A DNA stretch of 64,000 nt from Salinispirillum marinum (lineage in GTDB: Bacteria > Pseudomonadota > Gammaproteobacteria > Pseudomonadales > Natronospirillaceae), in assembly GCF_042651565.1 (NCBI RefSeq), contig NZ_JBHSDF010000003.1. One strand, given 5' to 3'. Below, piece by piece: positions 61,011 to 64,000 of this stretch (within the stretch, counting starts at the first letter, position 1; each line of letters starts with the position of its first letter). The position numbers and the translations under genes are program-made. Under the pieces are notes generated by a model. It worked only from the letters and a program-made list of their open reading frames with translations. It was not told the origin of the DNA and did not search any database.

Positions 61011-62192
61011 ATGGATCACGTTATGCCCTCGCAGCAGCGAGCGGCGTCGCATTGGCGACCCACCATTACATATTTTTTGATGTTCATCGGCATTGGCTTG
61101 ATCGGTGGAATTCTAGGCCCTGCCTTGCCATTTCTGGCCGAGCAAAGCGGTTCAACCATGAGCCAGATCGCCATTTTGTTCACCGCACGAGCATTGGGCA
61201 ATATGCTCGGCTCCGTCATTTCCGGCCTCTTACTCGACCGGTTTAAAGGTCACCGGGTGCTGTTGGGCATGATTACTCTGGCCGTTATCGGTATGTTTTT
61301 AATGCCTATAAGCCCACTATTGATCGTTATGACCGTGGTCATCTTCGTACTGGGCTTTGCCGAAGTGTCGATGAATGCGGGTGGCAATGTCATGACCATG
61401 TGGTTGCACCGGGAACGTTCCGGCCCGTTCATCAGCACCTTGCATTTTTGCTACGGCGTTGGCGCCATGGTGGTGCCGTTGATCATCATGGTTGCGGTTA
61501 ATAATGGGGTGTCGGTTCTATGGGCTTTTTGGCTGGTGGCCATTTATGTGGTCGGTGTAGGGATATTTCTTGCTCCGCAACGCAGCCCGATCAGCCCCGC
61601 GAACGACGGCAGTGACCACGTTGACAAGGTATACGACAAGGTGGTTTTTATCGGCTTGTTGGTATTGTTTGCCTTTTACGTTGGCATGGAAATGACCTTC
61701 GCCGGCTGGATCACTACCTACGGCGTCATCAACGGCATGACGCAAGGCGATGCTGCCTTCTTGGTGTCTATATTCTGGTTCAGTTTATCGATGGGGCGGT
61801 TGCTGGCGATTCCTATCCTGCGCGCTGGCTACTTCACTGTTCTGCTTTACAGTTGCTTAGGCTTGGCCATTGCCATGATGCTAAGCCTGTATTTTGGCTG
61901 GCTGGATTTGTACGTACTCACGTTGATTTTCGGTTTGTCGTTGTCGGCTATTTTCCCAACATTATTCACCCTGGGTAATCAATTAGTGTCGTTGAACGGC
62001 AAGCGTACAGGCATGATTTTCCTCGCCGCTGGCTTGGGTGCGATGGTAGCACCTACCATGATTGGCCCGCTGATCGAAAACTTCGGCACCGATGCGCTAC
62101 CGATATTGCTGGCGGCTATGCTGAGCATGAAAGCCGTGGGCTTAGCCTTGATTCTGTTGCGCCAGCGTATGACTCGCCAGCGGCCGGCTTAG
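61011..62192 (+). CDS. MFS transporter, FHS (glucose/fucose-proton symporter-like) type
   Basis: 393 residues with about twelve membrane helices. The start region GILGPALPFLAEQSGSTMSQIAILFTARALG (in parts), GNMLGSVISGLLLDRFKGHR and MNAGGNVMTMWL followed by LHFCYGVGAMVVPL resemble the FucP and Na+-glucose (NaGLT/MFSD4) branch of the FHS family. The substrate cannot be read from sequence; a hexose or deoxyhexose is likely. AGGA lies six bases before the ATG. A promoter with a LacI-type operator lies upstream and a strong terminator downstream, so it is a single-gene unit. Confidence 0.85.
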   Translation: MDHVMPSQQRAASHWRPTITYFLMFIGIGLIGGILGPALPFLAEQSGSTMSQIAILFTARALGNMLGSVISGLLLDRFKGHRVLLGMITLAVIGMFLMPISPLLIVMTVVIFVLGFAEVSMNAGGNVMTMWLHRERSGPFISTLHFCYGVGAMVVPLIIMVAVNNGVSVLWAFWLVAIYVVGVGIFLAPQRSPISPANDGSDHVDKVYDKVVFIGLLVLFAFYVGMEMTFAGWITTYGVINGMTQGDAAFLVSIFWFSLSMGRLLAIPILRAGYFTVLLYSCLGLAIAMMLSLYFGWLDLYVLTLIFGLSLSAIFPTLFTLGNQLVSLNGKRTGMIFLAAGLGAMVAPTMIGPLIENFGTDALPILLAAMLSMKAVGLALILLRQRMTRQRPA

Positions 62193-62217
62193 CTTGGCGA
62201 TTGCGCCACCACCACGG

Positions 62218-62290
62218 GCTTTCGGGGTGTGCCTCCGGCGCTCCACGGCAGGCCGGGAGTTGCGCCTTGAGGCACACTCCCTACGCCCAT
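62218..62290. repeat. 73-base nested hairpin repeat, copy 2 (inverted)
   Basis: Inverted copy of 3188-3260, lying 25 bases after the transporter stop. The three differences from copy 1 fall just before the outer arm and in the two internal loops, leaving every paired arm intact. Like copy 1 it is placed at a convergent gene end. Confidence 0.8.
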
Positions 62291-62294
62291 GGCT

Positions 62295-62334
62295 AATACC
62301 TCACCGAGGCAAAGAAGTTGGTGAGGTATTTTAT
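62295..62334 (+). terminator. Intrinsic terminator after the FHS transporter
   Basis: AATACCTCACC (62295-62305) pairs perfectly over 11 bases with GGTGAGGTATT (62320-62330), followed by TTTAT. The loop is 14 bases. Confidence 0.7.
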
Positions 62335-62344
62335 GAACATTACC

Positions 62345-62466
62345 AGCAACTGCTCCTCGGCAATTGCTCCTGCGTTGCTCTACCTCCGGCATCCATGCCG
62401 TCGTGCGTTGCTGGCATATAGGGCCATGGAAGGCCTGTATGCCGAGAATGCAGGAGCAATTCTCGG
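62345..62466. repeat. Degenerate hairpin array, upstream part
   Basis: A dense set of hairpins built on two recurring cores. Core TGCTCCTGC appears at 62365-62373 with stem GCAAT/GTTGC, and as its reverse complement (62450-62458) with the unrelated stem CCGAGAAT/ATTCTCGG (62442-62449 and 62459-62466). Core CATCCATG appears at 62390-62397 inside CGGCAT-CC-ATGCCG. A further stem GGCATA/TATGCC (62413-62418 and 62438-62443) encloses GGCC/GGCC. Long frames here are low-complexity repeat translations, not genes. Confidence 0.65.
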
Positions 62467-62471
62467 GGTCC

Positions 62472-62585
62472 GCCCATCCATGGGCATTACTGGCAACTGC
62501 TCCTGCGTTGCCAGCATACCGCCCATCCATGGGCATTACTGGCAACTGCTCCTGCGTTGCCAGCATACCGCCCATCCATGGGCAT
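62472..62585. repeat. 49-base exact tandem repeat, 2.3 copies
   Basis: Copy 1 is 62472-62520, copy 2 is 62521-62569 and a partial third copy runs to 62585. Copies are identical. Each unit contains GCCCAT-CC-ATGGGC (6-base stem) and CTGGCAAC-TGCTCCTGC-GTTGCCAG (8-base stem, 9-base loop). Both loops match the cores in 62345-62466. Confidence 0.9.
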
Positions 62586-62608
62586 AAAAAAGGCGCCACA
62601 AAGGCGCC
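62586..62608 (-). terminator. Intrinsic terminator of doxX
   Basis: On the minus strand GGCGCC (62603-62608), a five-base loop and GGCGCC (62592-62597) run into six T (62586-62591), 22 bases after the doxX stop. Confidence 0.8.
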
Positions 62609-62629
62609 AAAGGTTTTGCTTGAATAGGA

Positions 62630-63016
62630 TTACCGGGCAACCTTGGCATCTACGCTGATTTTACCGGCGCCGTGCGCAACCAAGACCAAGAAACCACCGG
62701 CAATGGTCACGTTCTTCATGAAACTGATCATTTCCATCTGGTTGCTAGGATCGAAGTGGAACAAGAAACCTGAAACCAGCGAAAAACCTGCTAACAACAC
62801 AGCCGCAATGCGAGTTTGGTAACCCACCAACACGAACAAACCACCCACAACCTCAACCAAGATTGTTGGATAAATCAAGATACCGGGCACGCCCATCATC
62901 TCCATATACCCTTGAGTGCCTGCAATGGCGCCAATTTTACCCCATCCACTGGTGATGAAGATTACGGACAATAAGACTCGACCAACCAATTCAACAACGG
63001 GATACAGTGCTTTCAT
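62630..63016 (-). CDS. DoxX family membrane protein
   Basis: 128-residue protein with four membrane helices: VGRVLLSVIFITSGWGKIG, the region ILIYPTILVEVVGGLFVLVG, IAAVLLAGFSLVSGFLF and VTIAGGFLVLVAHG. The first helix pattern and GYMEMMGVP are typical of DoxX. Members are linked to redox and stress functions but the role here is unknown. It is transcribed alone, divergent from argA across a 193-base gap that I cannot assign beyond AT-rich promoter-like sequence. Confidence 0.88.
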   Translation of the reverse strand: MKALYPVVELVGRVLLSVIFITSGWGKIGAIAGTQGYMEMMGVPGILIYPTILVEVVGGLFVLVGYQTRIAAVLLAGFSLVSGFLFHFDPSNQMEMISFMKNVTIAGGFLVLVAHGAGKISVDAKVAR

Positions 63017-63209
63017 AACATTTCCTTCAATTAAGTTGAGTTAACTGGCTCCACGTTTGGAAGCCATGAGGCGCACTTTAGGCGCGAAACCAAGACAGGA
63101 ATAGCGAAAGAATTCGACGTTGAAATTGAATTAATTTGAATAAGTTGATGCTCTTTATTGATCGGGCATCATCTGGTGTAATACCCCCTTGATAAAAGGA
63201 CCCCGCGCC

Positions 63210-64000
63210 ATGTCGTTGCCTAATCACGAATTTCTGGACTTCTTTCGTAGTACCAGTCCCTACATTCATGCTCATCGCGGTAAAACACTGGTGGTGTGTT
63301 TGTCGGGTGAAGCCATTGAGGATGGTGGGACTACGTTGATTCAAGACCTCGCCTTACTGCGCAGTTTAGGCTTGCGCTTGGTGGTGGTTTTTGGCGCGCG
63401 CCCGCAAATTTCACGTGCGTTGGAAGCCGCAGGGTTACCGGACGACTTCAGCGACAACCTCCGCGTCACCACGGCCGACACGCTGAATCATGTGATTGGT
63501 GCCGCGCAACAAATGTTGGTGCATCTGCAAGCCGATTTTTCGCGCGGCCTGATCAACAGTCCCATGTATGGCGCAGCGGTACGAACCGTAACGGGGAACT
63601 ACGTGTACGCCAAACCGCGCGGTATTCTTAACGGGGTTGATCTGCAATTCACTGGCACGGTCAGAAGGGTCGCAGGCGAAGACATCCGGCATCAATTGGA
63701 CGCTGGCAACGTGGTATTGGTGCCACCGTACGGCTTTTCTCTGACCGGCGAGCTGTTTAATCTCAATGCGCTTGAAATCGCCCGTGATTGCGCTAAAGCC
63801 GTACGGGCAGACAAGCTGGTTATTTTAGGCCATATGGCACCGTCGTTGCCGGACCCGATAGATATCAGCCAACTGACACCACAGCAACTGAACGAGCGCC
63901 TTGCCTCAGTGCAGCCAGACAGTCCGGGCTATCTGGAAGCACAAACGGCCTTACTGGCCTGTCAACAAGGTACGCCACGGGTCCACCTCTTACCGGCGAC
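63210..64000 (+). CDS. argA: Amino-acid N-acetyltransferase ArgA, 3' end outside window
   Basis: N-acetylglutamate synthase, first step of arginine synthesis. The 263 visible codons cover the amino-acid-kinase-like domain: SPYIHAHRGKTLVVCLSGEA in part, SLGLRLVVVFGARPQI, NSPMYGAAVRTVTGNYVYAKP (in part), QLDAGNVVLVPPYGFSLTGELFNL and ALEIARDCAKAV. The GNAT domain lies beyond the edge. AGGA precedes the ATG by nine bases. No stop occurs before base 64000. argJ at 24120-25334 gives the cell a second route to N-acetylglutamate. In this family arginine inhibits the enzyme through the kinase-like domain. Confidence 0.93.
   Translation, partial: MSLPNHEFLDFFRSTSPYIHAHRGKTLVVCLSGEAIEDGGTTLIQDLALLRSLGLRLVVVFGARPQISRALEAAGLPDDFSDNLRVTTADTLNHVIGAAQQMLVHLQADFSRGLINSPMYGAAVRTVTGNYVYAKPRGILNGVDLQFTGTVRRVAGEDIRHQLDAGNVVLVPPYGFSLTGELFNLNALEIARDCAKAVRADKLVILGHMAPSLPDPIDISQLTPQQLNERLASVQPDSPGYLEAQTALLACQQGTPRVHLLPA

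Noticed and set aside
62472..62585. CRISPR array
   Set aside because: Repeats are directly adjacent with no spacers, and no cas genes are present.
62189..62599. 136-codon open frame on the - strand across the repeats
   Set aside because: Translation is repetitive and follows the 73-base and 49-base repeats; no ribosome site or family match.
63110..63150. ARG box upstream of argA
   Set aside because: TGAAT-like words are present but do not form the expected palindrome; the region is merely AT-rich.

Overview
This 64 kb window is core chromosome of a gammaproteobacterium. The gene orders lipB-ybeD-dacA-rlpA-mltB-rodA-mrdA-rlmH-rsfS-nadD-proA, nadC/pilA/pilBCD-coaE-yacG, secA-argJ-mutT, lpxC-ftsZ...mraZ and lpoA-yraN-diaA-dolP are those of pseudomonad- and Oceanospirillales-like genomes. 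Moderate GC content, the envelope gene set and a type IV pilus operon fit a free-living, probably marine or halophilic Oceanospirillales-type bacterium; genus assignment is inference. No phage, transposase, CRISPR array, toxin-antitoxin or defence locus was seen.

Layout. 1-3.1 kb: the 3' part of plsB, then lipA (+). 3.2-13.7 kb (-): proA, nadD, rsfS, rlmH, the elongasome genes mrdA and rodA, then mltB, rlpA, dacA, ybeD and lipB, plus a stand-alone Lon N-domain protein. 13.9-15.7 kb (+): minCDE with a terminator. 15.7-17.5 kb (-): trxB and an AmpE-like membrane protein. 17.5-23.7 kb: nadC, pilA (opposite strand), pilB, pilC, pilD, coaE, yacG. 23.7-46.8 kb (-): one almost unbroken division and cell-wall block, mraZ-rsmH-ftsL-ftsI-murE-murF-mraY-murD-ftsW-murG-murC-ddlB-ftsQ-ftsA-ftsZ-lpxC-M23 peptidase-secA-argJ-mutT, many genes overlapping by 1-8 bases. 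46.9-47.7 kb: the mra promoter with a MraZ operator, then the RNase P RNA gene. 47.7-56.1 kb: rsmI (-), then lpoA, yraN, diaA, dolP, a UspE-like gene, aroA, ppa, gcvH and gcvR (+). 56.1-60.7 kb (-): leuA, a HolD-like gene, rimI and a CHASE4-type GGDEF diguanylate cyclase. 61-64 kb: an FHS-type sugar transporter, a repeat-rich intergenic region, doxX (-) and the 5' part of argA (+).

The genes form a coherent peptidoglycan programme: precursor synthesis (MurC-G, MraY, Ddl), elongation (RodA, PBP2), division (FtsI, FtsW, FtsQLAZ, MinCDE), remodelling (DacA, RlpA, MltB, M23, LpoA, DolP) and envelope lipid supply (PlsB, LpxC). Around it lie lipoate, NAD, proline, arginine, leucine and aromatic amino acid genes.

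The coding content is conventional. The least explained sequence is noncoding: a 73-base nested hairpin present twice in opposite orientation (about 3.2 kb and 62.2 kb) whose three differences all fall outside the paired arms; an array of hairpins at 62.34-62.59 kb in which the same loop sequences are carried by unrelated but perfectly paired stems, ending in exact 49-base tandem repeats; and a 121-base imperfect palindrome between secA and argJ. I found no convincing new protein system.
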